This document shows positions 1 to 11,700 of a stretch of 64,000 nt of DNA, in pieces (the first letter of the stretch is position 1; every line of letters starts with the position of its first letter). Both the position numbers and the translations under genes were made by a program. The DNA is from Limanda limanda (Eukaryota; Chordata; Actinopteri; Pleuronectiformes; Pleuronectidae). Location: NCBI RefSeq assembly GCF_963576545.1, contig NC_083656.1:4841686-4905685 (forward strand), read 5' to 3'. A model generated the notes under the pieces. The model saw only the letters and a program-made list of their open reading frames with translations. It was not told where the DNA came from and did no database searches.

Positions 1-161
1 GCAGCTGCAGGCGCGGCCCACAGCTTGTAAAGAGGAACTCCTGGAGTACCAGCATCAATTACCACTATTACTGCACATTACCCAGGCCCTCATTCTCTTC
101 CTGTGTGTGTCTGCCTGCACTCGCACAACGGCACCTCAGGCTGTCCAGCAGAGTTTGTCTC

Positions 162-184
162 TGTGTGTGTGTGTGTGTGTGTGT
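162..184. repeat. (TG)n microsatellite
   Basis: Uninterrupted TG dinucleotide run, about 11 units. Confidence 0.95.
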
Positions 185-757
185 AAATGTGTGAGGAGAG
201 GAAATGTGCATGTGCAAACTCCAACACACACACACAAGGCCATGTGTGTGTCGCCCGGGTAATATATAATCTCAGCTTGAAAAGACCCCCAAGCCAGAAG
301 TTAATGAAGTGAAATTAGACTTATTAGACAAAAACCTTTCAAATCAGTGACAGGTCGAACGTGAGGAAATAAAGACAAGCCTGAAATTATAAATGACAGT
401 GAAGACGAAGGTGCACAAAGGGAACGTGAGTCTTTATTCTGAAGGAACAAAAACAACTGGAGGTGCTTTCCCCCTAAAAATCAAATTACCTTTAAAGGGT
501 TGAATATGACAGGTGGTTCAATCTCCTTGTTGTGGAGAGGAATTTCATTTTGCCCTCTCTTTGCCCTGCGGTGGATTAACACAAGACTTGACACCAGCAT
601 ATGATCCGCGTGGCGCACATTTCTCCATGGCTTTACTTTGGAGGCGAGCGAGTGAGCGGCCCGGGTCGGCTAAGCCAGGTAACGCTCGGCCCTAATTGGA
701 CAGGAACGACCAGTTATCGGGCTGATTACTGCCACTCCTCATCAGATAATGGCGGCG

Positions 758-835
758 CGATGGGGGGGGGGGCGGCTCTGTCCCACGTGCAGCACATGAT
801 TGAGAGTGGGGGGGGTGGGGTGGGGTGGGGCTGTT
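758..835 (+). other. G-rich block, G-quadruplex-capable
   Basis: A ten-G run near 761 and a second cluster at 808-832 of four or more runs of at least four G separated by single T residues. That second spacing fits the G-quadruplex pattern. Structure in the cell is inference. Confidence 0.6.
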
Positions 836-890
836 CCGGGGTCAGCCAGCGAACAGGGAAGCATTTCTCATCCCTGTCAGAAGGTTTTTG

Positions 891-894
891 GAGG
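891..894. repeat. Target site duplication, left (GAGG)
   Basis: Matches 1387-1390 on the other side of the solo LTR. Confidence 0.75.
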
Positions 895-1386
895 CGTTAG
901 GCGTGTTCGTTTATCCTTTAAGAGAAGAGGAGCCAAACTCGTTTTTTTCTCAATCAAGTATTTATTTAGGAGAGAGTGAACAGGTTATGGATCAGCAAAA
1001 CTAATGGGCTTCCAACACACTAGTCGTATTAGAGCGCCACAAACACCCGGCGTCTGTCCATTCACTTCTGAAAGGCCTTGACCCAGCAGATGCCGTGAGG
1101 GCCAAAGGTGTTTACGATTGGAGAAAAGATTATTATGTTTTCCTGCTATATCGGCTGCACGTTCTGGAGCAACTAAACCAAAACATGGCAACAACAAGGT
1201 GACGCACATACATTCTAATTTGTAGATTAAACATTGGGAAGGAAAAGGTTATTATTAAATCATTTGTACAAGGCGTAATATCTAGCTTCTTTATTGTTAA
1301 GAGTACAAATATGATTTGAAATGCTTCTATCTTTATTTGGTTGGAATTCTGTCAGCACAGACTATAGTTAAAAATATTGAATTACA
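895..1386 (-). mobile_element. Solo LTR, short (internally deleted) copy
   Basis: About 492 bp, flanked by a 4-bp direct repeat GAGG at 891-894 and 1387-1390. It aligns at both ends with the element at 61056-61742: the first ~170 bp (TTCGTTTATCCTTTAAGAGA onward) and the last ~190 bp (GGAAGGAAAAGGTTATTATT onward). Its first base is C where the other copy has T of TGTTA. The minus strand carries AATAAA near its U5-like end, so the element probably reads leftward. It lacks about 130 bp that include the TATA-like box of the other copy, and its middle is diverged. No internal retroviral genes lie beside it, so it is a solo LTR. Family assignment (ERV or Gypsy type) is inference from the 4-bp target duplication and TG..CA ends. 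Confidence 0.82.
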
Positions 1387-1390
1387 GAGG
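1387..1390. repeat. Target site duplication, right (GAGG)
   Basis: Matches 891-894. Confidence 0.75.
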
Positions 1391-4370
1391 GAGTCCCGGA
1401 GTTCGGACGTCTGAGAGCCGGGCCGTCGAATCCGTCGCACACATGCTTGTTTGTTTGTGTGCGCTCGTCACACAGAGGGTCACCGTGCGGGTTCGTTAGA
1501 ATCTTCCACCGCCTCGTTCTCTAGATACTAAAAGCTAAGGGGCGGCTACAGATGAAGATAAATTAAAAGATCGGGTTTCCCCCCCCTCTCTTCTCTTCTC
1601 CGCACACAGACCCCGGGGTTGACCCTGGACTCTGCAGATGCTTTGAAGCCTGATACATGTGGTTGCCTTTGACCGAGAGGGCTCCCAGAGAGGCCGAGCC
1701 TTCAGGTTGGACTAGGCAAACCCCCCCTGCCCCCCCGCTGTTCTTTGCCCTTTCTTTAGCCCGGGTCTCAACCTGGTGATGACCCCACTGGGATCTACTA
1801 CAGGGGTCATCAAGCCACTTGTTTTGCCTACGGCCAAAGACCTGAGGACCCAGGGGTGCATGGGAATGTGCTGAGTGGGCCGACCTCTGAGGACACTCAT
1901 GGTTTGGATCATGAAGTCAAGACTCGCTGGATAGAAAATCGAACCTGGAAGCATCCCACTTCTGGAAATGTAGCATTTTTTTTTATCAGATAACTTTTCA
2001 GACATCCAATATGTAGGTTTGTGAAAAGGTACAAGAGCATCACTGATGCTTTATGAAAACAAGCTGTTCTGGGACCATGTTGTCTTTACTGTATAACCCT
2101 GGTTTCATTTGGGACTGTTGCACTTTGTGTTATTTTCCATGTTGCTGCCATATTTATATTAACGTTCGTATCAATGTCTATTCGAATAAGTCACGTTTCT
2201 GTTGTTTGACCTGAAACCAACGGGAAACACTCGTTTCTGCTCTTGTTTCACTTTCTGTCATTTCTTTGTGTCAAAAGGTAAAAAAGCCTTAAATGTGATT
2301 TAGTCTGATTCTCTGCAGAAATGTAAATTTTTCTCATCTTTGGACATTTTCATTTCCTCCACCCATTGAACTCCACCTACAATCAGAACAATTTTTTCGT
2401 GTCCAGTAAATATGGACAGGAGAATTATGGCCTTTGGAACTGATTCTATTTCATACAGGAAATATAGCAAAACTAAAATCAATCAAAGGAAGGTTAAGAA
2501 AGGCCTGGGCGAACCTTTCTGAAGCTTGATCCCTTCAAGTTCACTTCTCTGTCAGACAATAACCAAGCCTTACCTCATGTGCTCCAACTTCCCATCGCAG
2601 TAAATTATTCAGCTGCACTCACAAATAACTACCTTGGCTTTTAGACACTGGGGCTGAGAGCTGACGTAGATTTATGTCGACCTTTCCTTCTCCATTTTTC
2701 TCCTTACTTCCTTAAGGAGGGAGAATGTAAACGCGTTGGAATGAGACGTTAGCGTAGCCGCAGAACTGGGCGTGAGGTGATAAGTGAAGAGTGGAGGAGG
2801 AAACTATTGTCTGGGCAGGAGCGGATGGGGGGGGGGTAACATGGGAAATGTGGTCGGACCAAACCTGGAGCTGAAAAGACTTTGATCATCTCTCATCACG
2901 GACGTTGTTCTAAAGGGGGAACACCAGTCCATCAATCACTTACTCTCTGTTATGCCTGGTCTGAATTCAAGGTCCTGGTTGTTTGGGTGGGTGGGGGGGG
3001 TGGGGTGAGAGCAAGCAGAAGCCAGGGAAACACATCCCATAGGTCATCAGGCAGATATGACCCTAAGGAGCAGGGATTCAATATGTGTAAATCAACAGCA
3101 AATCATCATAATTCAAATAAAAGGTTCAATCTGGTTGAAATTCGGTTTCCTGCAAAAAGTATTTGCTGTTGTAGTTAAATTGTGTTGAAGTTGAGATCTT
3201 TGTCCCAATGTGGTAACACTGCTAATGACCAAGACACAACGGTATCTGTCCGGTGTAAAACTAACTGCTGTCATTTCCGTGCCAATACGATAACTTACCT
3301 ATGTATGAAATACCTACACAACTTTAAAAAGATGCATGATGACAACACAAAGTCTGATTAGGCAAGAAAAGCTACAGTTGAGCCTATTAAGCTATTTAAC
3401 CGCATTTTCAATGCCTTGGTTTTCACTGTGTCACTGTTTGATTCTGGAAGTAATGACTCATCTGAACGTGTCTCATTTGCAAGATCTGCAATTTGCTCAC
3501 AAACAACACAAGTTAGGTTTTTAATTGTCACTTCCTCTACTGATTATCTGACTGCAGCCCGAAACTTCTCAGAGAGAGCAGCGAGGGAATGGAAGCAGGA
3601 ACCTTTTTGAAAGTCTCTGCTTTGGGTTCTGTGGGTTTGGTTTTAATGGCTCTGCCGGCTCCGTCTCCCTGCGTCACTGTTGAGCCTTCAGGCTGCATGG
3701 CACACAGCTTCCATGTCTGGGTGGGAGTGGTGAGGCTCGGCAGGAGGCGCTTTGGAGATAGTGTGTGAAATAGCATCCGTGCACGAGGCGCATAAATCAA
3801 GAGGTGCACGGAGTAATTCACAGAGTTAAAATAGTTTCCATGAACGTCGCAGGTTTAGATCAGGGATGAGTCGACGCTGGTATCAACTCTACGCCACAAC
3901 CCTCACCGCTATGATTCATCTGCAGGAGAATTCAAAGACAAAGCAGCTTTCCCTTTTGCATGGGTGTGACCATTTTGATTTTCTCAAATGTGCATGTATG
4001 AGATGCATCTTCAAAATGGACTCAACATATTCTTATACGTGTATAAAAGTAGGTTATAAAAGTATAGTACAAACAAGTATCCATGTTTCTGCAGCTGTAG
4101 GTGGATACGTTAAATTCAAAAGCAAATGATCGTTAGTGGGAACCCTAAATTGCACAAAAGGATATTTACAGTTTAGAATTTCAGTTTATAAGATGCAGTC
4201 CAGCTAAATGTAATAATCTGGATTGTGTTCATGTGCTTGTGTGTGTGGAGAACAGGAGGGTGGGGGTCGGCGTCTGCGAGTGGAGATGCTTAAATGTCAA
4301 ATTGCTCCTGCAGACATGGGAGCAAAGAATAGAGGAGACGGTCTGTGTTGGTTTGTGTGTGAGCAGAGAA
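1391..4370. other. Unannotated spacer
   Basis: Nothing recognisable as a gene. Contains short G runs (2827-2836, 2991-3004) and AT-rich stretches. Open frames up to about 98 codons have no domain I recognise. No repeat partner seen inside the window. Confidence 0.55.
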
Positions 4371-4431
4371 AAAGGGGGTGAGGGTGTGGAGGGTGGGAGT
4401 GGGGTTGGGGGTTGGTGGGGGGGGAGCTTGG
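4371..4431 (+). other. G-rich tract, G-quadruplex-capable
   Basis: Six or more runs of three to eight G within 60 bp, short T/TGT/TGA loops between them. It explains the poly-Pro/Gly open frames on both strands here, which I do not treat as genes. Confidence 0.7.
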
Positions 4432-5599
4432 TTCTCTGCAGACCTCTGGGACCAGGGAGGCTGGAGATAAGCCACCGAGCATCAACACCCCTCATTCGCT
4501 TTTCTAGCCCGGCTCATGTCAAACCACCAGGGTCCCCTGTACCGATAACCCCTCACAGGGAAGGAACCCTTTATGTCGCCTGTCTGAGCCGCTTGGTGCA
4601 CACACACACACACACACATTCATACCATTTCTTATATTGTGCGGAATATCCGACTACTCCCTCCGACTACATTTCCTGCATCACACAGCACCGACAGAGG
4701 GAGAGAGCGGCTCGCTGGTGTGAATCAGCCGCTCGGTGGGGAACCAGGGCCCGAGGCTGCAGGTCGGAGTTCTCCTGAGGTCATTCACGGCCAGACAGAG
4801 AGAAGGGAGAGGCAGGGACACAACCTCCGGAGCCACTGACACAGCCCCTGGGTGTCTTTGATGTATCGCTGCCGGCTTCCTGAAGTAAACACTGGCTAAT
4901 TGTCTGGATGAGGTCGAGATCCTTATCTGTGATCGCCTGTCTGCTCCTCCCAGGCTTCCATACGTTTCCCCAGCGATGCAGAGGAGGCCGAGCCTGTCTG
5001 TCCCGATCAGATTCCTGCAGGTACAAACGGATACATCCAACATTTAGCAGCTTCCGACCCCCCCAACATCCATCACCCAGCGTATCGCCACGTCCAGGCC
5101 CAGTTTGACCTCCTGCGTATCTCCTGACCTTTAAATCCAGGACACGACTCACAATTAACTGCAAACCCGATAAAGAACAAGTTAGAGAAGCTTTTAGAAA
5201 AACCCATTAGTGGTCCTGTAAACTTATCTTTTAATTACCTGGTTACCTGTAAGAACTTCCTGAAGTTTTGATTCCAGTTGAGAAACAAGGTTTATCTTTA
5301 ATTCTGCTGCTATTTCTCTTATTTTCCATTCATCCGTGTTGTTCGGTCGACCTTTACGGCCATCTCCTATTCAAACTGTAACAAACAGAGAGGAAGAAGA
5401 GGGAGGAAGATGAGGAAAGAGAACGAATTAAAGGTAGAAGGAGGAAGTTGAACTTTTGGTGACAATATCGTCCTTTTGAACTCTCGAGCGTAAATATTGG
5501 TGCTGATGTTGCCGTGGTGGGGGTCTTCGTTCTGACCCTGCTCCCAGAAACCCCTTCATGTGGAAATATGCTCCCCCCTTATATCCTTATATACCCTTG
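4432..5599. other. Spacer with CA microsatellite and CpG-richer segment
   Basis: (CA)10 at 4599-4618. From about 4690 to 5110 the sequence is richer in CpG and open frames of 60-127 codons occur on both strands, but none shows a domain, signal peptide or splice context I can defend. Could be an upstream exon or promoter of something outside view; unsupported. Confidence 0.4.
4599..4618. repeat. (CA)n microsatellite
   Basis: Ten uninterrupted CA units. Confidence 0.95.
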
Positions 5600-5627
5600 G
5601 ACCCCCGGAGATCAGACACCGGGGGTC
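5600..5627. other. GC-rich perfect hairpin
   Basis: Arms GACCCCCGG (5600-5608) and CCGGGGGTC (5619-5627) with a 10-nt loop. No poly-U follows, so I do not call a terminator, which would not be meaningful in this genome anyway. Confidence 0.65.
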
Positions 5628-5808
5628 TCTGGGGGGAAATAGCTCATCTCGTGATGACGCTACTCATTGCAAGCCTGATTGGGTTTAGTGATGCCAGTAT
5701 ATATCAATATATACTGCAGCTACTGGAGACACATCACTGCTTTGATCTGGGAAGAACTGGTTTCAATGCAGATGGTTGCCGGGGGGGTTTGATGTATGAA
5801 ATATACAG

Positions 5809-5950
5809 ATCAGAATCAGAATCAGAATCAGAATCAGAAGGTATTTATTGCCAAGTAGGTTTACACCTACCTGGAATTTGCTCTGGTTATTGGTGCATAC
5901 AATGAAAATAGAAACATAAAAAGACAATAAATACAACAGACAGAGACACT
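5809..5950 (-). mobile_element. Non-LTR retrotransposon 3' end, (GATTCT)n tail
   Basis: A tandem hexamer TCAGAA (about 5 units, 5809-5840) is followed by about 110 bp that match 55010-55100 at high identity (motif GGTATTTATTGCCAAGTAGG). On the minus strand this reads as a LINE-type 3' UTR: a conserved body, an AATAAA-containing segment, then a short tandem tail of GATTCT. Two copies in one window with the same tail support a mobile family. The 5' end is lost. Clade not assigned. Confidence 0.75.
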
Positions 5951-6420
5951 AAAGTTAGAGCCTTTCTTCATCACTCTTATTTTAATATTCTTCAAGGTTT
6001 TTATAAAAATCCATTCCATTACAGCTGCAGCCCTTCAGTGCTCGTAGGGTCTGTGACAACGTGAGCGACACCGTCCATCAACAACCGATTCCCTGGTTCG
6101 GTTCTCTCCGTGTTTGAGTCGAGCTTCACTGAACTTGAATAAGCGAAGGAACAGCTCTTTGTGCAGAAGAAGCTTCAGGGTTCTGATGATTGACTTCCAG
6201 ACGCCGGTCTTTATTTGACACTGCTCAATTACTGCAGGTCACTGTAACAGTTTCTGGAATAAAGCTGCAACCAGTATCACCACAGGGCAAACGAACAGGC
6301 AGGTTTGGAAAGGGCAGGATACTGGTGAGTAATAAAGAGCAAAGGGAAAAAGCCAATTTCTTTGTGTGTCAGAATATGACCGTTTCAAAATCCAATGGAG
6401 CATTCTTTTTAAAAGGCTTG
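5951..6420. other. Unannotated spacer
   Basis: Nothing recognised; two short overlapping open frames (about 82 and 67 codons) on opposite strands with no domain. Confidence 0.5.
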
Positions 6421-6486
6421 TTAGGGCCCGAGCACTGATCAAAGGTCAGATGAGGCCCTATTGAAATTGTAAGGATTATTATTATT

Positions 6487-6810
6487 CAGGCAAATTAATT
6501 GGCTTTTTGAGGGCTTTAACATGCTCAAATTCTTACCAAAATTTGCAGAAAGTTAGAAAGTGGTGAAAATGTACGTATTCTGAAGGAATTTTCAATGGGC
6601 GTCGCAAAATGGCTCAACGGTGCCCCTCGAGACCCCCGGAATGTGTTCACATTGACCGATCTTCACAAAAATCAATATACAGGTGTATCATGACCAGACA
6701 AACAAAAAAGTATTGGGTGCAATTGGAAAAACGCCACAGGAAGCCTGCTATTTTGCATTTCGTGGCCATTTTGGCCATATTCCACATTTTTAGTTATTAT
6801 TATTATTATT
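6487..6810 (+). repeat. 324-bp repeat, unit 1
   Basis: Starts at CAGGCAAATTAATTGGC; ends at an ATT run. Confidence 0.85.
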
Positions 6811-7134
6811 CAGGCAAATGAATTGGATTTTTGAGGGCTTTAACATGCTCAAATTCTTACCAAAATTTGTAGAAAGTTAGAAAGTGGTGAAAATTTAGGT
6901 ATTCTGGAGGAATTTTCAATGTGCGTCGCAAATTGGCTAAACGGTGCCCCCCGAGACCCCCGGAACGTGTTCACATTGACCGATCTTCACAAAAATCAAT
7001 ATACAGGTGTATCATGACCAGACAAACAAAAAAGTCTCAGGTGCAGTTGGAAAAACACAACAGGAAGCCTGCTATTTTGCATTTAGTGGCCATTTTGGCC
7101 ATATTCCACATTTTTACTTATTATTATTATTATT
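6811..7134 (+). repeat. 324-bp repeat, unit 2
   Basis: Same order of motifs as unit 1 with scattered substitutions and identical length. Confidence 0.85.
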
Positions 7135-7440
7135 CTGGCAAATGAATTGGCTTTTTGAGGGCTTTAACATGCTCAAATTCTTACCAAAATTTGTAGAAAG
7201 TTAGAAAGTGGTTAAAATGTACGTATTCTGGAGGAATTTTCAATGGGCGTCGCAAAATGGCTCAACGGTGCCCCCCGAGACCCCCCGAATGTGTTCACAT
7301 TGACCGATCTTCACAAAAATCAATATACAGGTGTATCATGACCAGACAAACCAAAAAGTCTTAGGTGCAATTGGAAAAACGCCACAGGAAGCCTGACATT
7401 TTGCATTTAGTGGCCATTTTGGCCATATTCCACATTTTTA
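7135..7440 (+). repeat. 324-bp repeat, unit 3 (partial)
   Basis: Begins CTGGCAAATGAATTGGC (A to T change in the opening motif) and loses similarity after the CCACATTTTTA motif. Confidence 0.8.
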
Positions 7441-8305
7441 TTTTGATGTACTTGTACCAGGACTTTCATCGGATCAACTTCAAATTGAGATGATCGTCAT
7501 CACAACAAGAAGGAGATAAAAACTGATTGAGGGATTGATTTTTTGTCACACGTGCAGCCTTTGTTTTATATATCTCTGTAAAATCACACATTACAACTTC
7601 ATCATAATCTCTTTTAACAGAGCCAGTAAAAATTTTAATATTCTGTTCTCTCTCTAAAAACAGGGAGAGCATTTTACGAGAGCAATATAAAGCCCCAAGA
7701 AATCAAATCTGTCAGTTTGCAGCCTCACGTGTGATCATGTGCATTTTCAGTGTGTGTGCATTTGTTCATTAATTTGTATGCACGTGTGTGTGACACAGAG
7801 ATACAGCCTGCACCCCCCCGGACCAGTCCTCTCTCTATCTGGGAGCTGCATCATTTCACCTCGGGTGCACGACTCCACTCTGTCACTCAGGGTGACACAC
7901 GGCGAGGCAGCTCCGTGCCCGTGGCGTGCGGCGGGGATCACCGCCCTGTCACCGACTGTCACTTTGGCTTTGTCCCCTGTCGTGCCCCCCCCGACGCTGG
8001 CAGGCTGAGGGAGGGGTGGAGGGGAGGTGGGGGGGCCGTCAGGAACAGTGACAGACTGACAGGTGACAGGTGGAGACAGCGAGTGCCACAGACACAGAGA
8101 CCTTCATACGTACCTCAGTGGGGCTCAGCAGGTGATGAAGTGAATGTTCTTGTATGCAAACACAGACGCTCAGTTTAACACCAGTGGGAGGAGATTACAA
8201 GGTCCTGTGGGGGGGTCAAATGTCACCCGCTCCTCAGACCTGTTGAGAAACTCTTACACTACAGGGGCATGAATCTCAAAGTCTGATTTTACATATATTA
8301 ATTTA
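7441..8305. other. Unannotated spacer
   Basis: No gene seen. TG-rich patch at about 7738-7800 and a CpG-richer, G-rich segment at 7980-8045. The 142-codon plus-strand frame starting at 7750 has no recognisable domain and begins inside TG repeats. Confidence 0.5.
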
Positions 8306-8700
8306 GGCCCCTTCACTTTTGTCACATTTTGTTGCATTTTCAGCTTCATGATTAAATTCATTTTCTACACCTTAAAATTACAGATTATTTAGCACATTTG
8401 TTAGTGCCAAAGCTGAGTTGAATCACCTTTGTCATTTACAGCCCTGAGTTTACTTGAGCAGATCAAGACTTGACTCATCTGCAGATCCTGTAACCTCTAC
8501 CAGGTCGGCTGGGGACCGTCAGTGGACATTTAGTCTCTCTAGAGACGTGTCTCAGTCAGGGATCTGGACTCGGCCACTCAAGGCCACTGGTCTCTAATCC
8601 AGCCCTGTGTTTTCGTAGCTGCGTTATTGGAAAATGAACTTTCAGCCCAGTCTGAGGTCTTGATCCATCCATCCATCCATCATACTCTATCCAGGATCTG
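8306..8700 (-). pseudogene. Decayed Tc1-like transposase fragment
   Basis: The plus strand follows, in order, the antisense of the C-terminal half of a fish Tc1-like transposase. It runs from an element-internal segment (TTGTCACATTTTGTTGC) through an ATCACCTTTG segment, a CTGCAGATCCT segment and GGCCACTCAAGGCCACTGG to CCCAGTCTGAGGTCTTGATC. On the minus strand the last two give residues LEWPSPDP and DLRLG, which resemble the LEWPSQSPD and DLRLG stretches that flank the last catalytic Asp/Glu part of the DDE domain in that family. Stops and frameshifts interrupt the frame, no terminal inverted repeats are visible, and (ATCC)n interrupts the copy near 8662-8682. It is dead. The assignment rests on recalled family sequence, not a search. 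Confidence 0.75.
8662..8682. repeat. (ATCC)n short tandem repeat
   Basis: Four to five ATCC units inside the Tc1-like relic. Confidence 0.85.
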
Positions 8701-11700
8701 GCCATGGAGGCAGCAGGCTGGACAGGTGGTTCCACACATCCCTCTACCCACTTTCCAGCTGCTCCTTCATGATCCAGAGCCGTTCCCGGGGGAGAATTGG
8801 ATAAATACATCGTCCTCGATGGGTTTGCCTAGTGCACCTCATATGGAAAGCTCCCTGGAGGCCTCCCGATAAGTTTCCTTTTCAACATTGAGGAGCAGAG
8901 GCTGTACATTGAGCTCTGTTATCATGTTGAGCTCTAAGTGCAGTGATGCAGCTAAAAGATTCAACACACAAAAAGTAGTTTTACTCGTTTGATATCAGCG
9001 TGCGACCGTTAACTAGTCAGTAGACTGGTCTGAACTGCAAATAATGACACAAATATGAACACAGACATGATCCAAACTTTGTTATTCAAGTTTACAGATA
9101 CAGATACACTATATATAGTGATACGTCTGTATGTAAAAACATCTGCACAAATGCTCAAAGCCTTCAGTGTTCAAGTATATTCACAAATAACATCTACACA
9201 AACACACAGAGAGAGAGAGCAGCAAAGCACCTTTTGATCGCAGCCTCTCCTGCTGGGGCCGAAACCCCCCCACTGCTGCTGTCAGATCCAAGCAAGGACC
9301 CAAAGTACGAGTTCACCTTTGATGCCGGAATAAGCTTTGGGTTAAATTCAAACATGAACCATGCAGAGCTTAAACATTTGGCTTCATTTCAGGTATTTAT
9401 CAGCTCGGCTATAGATCAGATCTTTTTGTGCCCTTTTGAAATCACCTGTCCCGGAGAAGTGATGATGAATGGTTGCTGGGAGAATTCACAGAGACATAAA
9501 GTTATTTAAGTGTAACTGAATTACAGCCAACATATGTGCACGGGCCAATATGGGATTTGATTTACGGCTCCCTTTGTCTCTGGATGGAGTTTTAATGGAC
9601 GTTATTGCGGTCGTTTGCGGTCCCATATTGAGCGTTAGGCCTTCGCTGCGGCTGGACTCGAACCCGGAGCCAGAGGTTGCACCCAAATCATTCCCATTTG
9701 ACCTAAATCTCCCATTCCATTACCCAACATTCTCTGCGGGGACACTAGTGGTCCCTTAACACTTGAACTCTGACCCCTGCCCCCTCCAGAGAGAGGCCAA
9801 TAACAGTGAGGGAGGTTTCAGAGGCAGCCAGGCGATCTGATCTCTCTCCGAGGGGACGTACAGTCATAATGACGCCCTTTTCTGAAATGTGATTTAGTTC
9901 TTATTGCCTACAGTCACACTCTGCAAGGCCGGATTTGTCAGGCGGGGGGGATGTGTGGAAATCTGTGTCCAGGTTTCATTTTAAACTATTTATATTCAAT
10001 AAAGAGTAAATAAATTAATGACTGTAAATTTGACTGTGCATCTTGCAATAAATTTGGCATTAGAAATAAGAGGTGGATGAAATATATTTTTCATATTGTT
10101 TCCCCCTGGGTTCAAGAGGGTGTTTATACTGAAGCTGTGGGATTTACACCATTGCGATTTCTGAAATGGGAGCCACAACAGTCACAGTCCAATAATATAA
10201 TAAAATGATCCTTTCACCTTTTTTGTCATTTAGTCAATATATTATATTTTAAATGAAAGAAGGGCAGATGTGAAGAGAAACTCTTCCTCGGAGAACAAGT
10301 TCAGAGCGATGTGTCGTGTTATAGCAGCTGCAGCAGATTGACAGTATCTCCACTGATCCACAGTTTAGGATCCTCCAGCCTCGTGTCTGTTCTCTGACAT
10401 AAATATCTGGCAACCAGAAGTAATCCTCCTTAAAGTCTCGATTCCAGAAAATGTGTTCAGAAAAGGCGAAATGGAAACACGAGAACGCAGGAATGACCGA
10501 CACGAGCACATTCAAGAAACACAACTCCGGCCCCAAGAGAAAACACACACACAGGCAAACGCTTTCTGATACACATGCTCCCTTCTCGTGTTTTAATGAG
10601 GAGGGAGTAAAGACAGCTTCAGTACAATAGCTGGCTCGTGTACAGACAGAAATAAGGCCAGGTACAAAGGAATGGAGGAAGTTTAAAGAGCAGAGAGAAG
10701 AGGAAAATATGTGTTTTCACCGTTCACCGACTCCTGGCAGGCCGGTGGGATTGGCAGAGATCGGTGGGGATACGTGAGGAGCAGCACTTGAAAGCCCGGC
10801 CAGGACTTTTAAGATGTTCAGAGGGAGGTATTGGTCGGCTGCTCTTCCTCTTCCTCTCCCCTCCCATCCTCAGCTTCCCCGAGTCTTTTCAAGCTCCGGG
10901 CCCACGGAGCCTTTCTTCTTTTCTCATCCCTCCGAGAACCCTGACATGCATGACAGGTACAAGAGAAAAGAGAGGGAGATTGCAGAGGTGTAAGAAGAGG
11001 AAGAGGAAGGACGACTTGGAAGGGGGTGAATAAAGGTGAGAAATAGAGGTGAAGGGCTCCAGACAAAGAAGGCAGAGAGGAAGACAAAGGGGGAGAAAGG
11101 GAGGATGCAAAGTAGGATCAAGAGCCTCCCGCATAATTTAAGTATCGGATAGAGAAAACTGTTGGGCATTTATCTGGAACTTTATCAGTTTCTCCTCCTC
11201 TGTGAAGATCTTTCCATAAGTTCTCTTGCACCAAACTCCAGCAACAAGCTTCTTTAGGGAACCATCTTTATGCCCGGGGACCTTGTCATGTTGAAACAAT
11301 GAAAGATCCTCCACAAACTTTTGCCACAAAGTATGAAAGTTTACTAAAAATATGATTTCACGCTGTTGTCGCTATTGCAAAACCAGGCTGTATATCCTGC
11401 AGGGCATCGTTAGACTGGAAATCTGAATCCCATATATTTATATATATCGTGCCGAGCAAAGTATGTGGTGAAGTCCAGGTGAACAGGATTCATTTTCAAA
11501 GAGAATAACCGGTCAGGCGTTTGGGATTCTTTCATCCTTAAATGCATCCTCCTGTGACCCCTACATTCAAAATTATTAGCTTCTTATAAAAAAAGGGGTT
11601 TATCTCGAAAAGTGGCGTAATATATTTCTCCACCCGCCGCAAAACCCGGTATCAATAAAGTTCAGGTGTGGACTGGAAAGAAAAACACGAGAGAGCTGTT

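Larger units (their letters stand above)
1..894. other. Spacer with a TG microsatellite and G-rich block
   Basis: No gene recognised. Holds a (TG)n run at 162-184, scattered CA/TG dinucleotides up to about 250, and a G-rich segment at 758-835. Open frames of 60-99 codons here overlap the G runs and look like chance. Confidence 0.6.
6421..7440 (+). repeat. Three-unit tandem array, 324-bp period
   Basis: A 66-bp head beginning TTAGGGCCCGAGCACTGA is followed by three units starting at 6487, 6811 and 7135, exactly 324 bp apart. Each unit opens with a CAGGCAAAT-type motif after an ATT trinucleotide run and ends with TTGGCCATATTCCACATTTT. The third unit fades out near 7440. The same head and one unit recur at 32915-33288. 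Shadows of each unit give near-identical 70-74 codon frames on the plus strand; the conservation is nucleotide-level, so I do not call genes. A known teleost interspersed repeat is likely, but I cannot name its class. Confidence 0.85.

Noticed and set aside
4233..4778. 181-codon plus-strand frame
   Set aside because: Runs through G-rich and CA-repeat sequence (Gly/Val/Trp and His/Thr runs), so it is low-complexity chance.
5600..5627. Rho-independent terminator
   Set aside because: GC hairpin without a T run, and the genome is not bacterial.
6609..7145. Two near-identical 70-74 codon frames that look like a duplicated gene
   Set aside because: They are shadows of the 324-bp tandem repeat; substitutions are not codon-patterned and the fourth copy deletes part of the frame.
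6421..7440. CRISPR-like array of regular repeats
   Set aside because: Units are contiguous 324-bp copies with no unique spacers, in a vertebrate-type genome.
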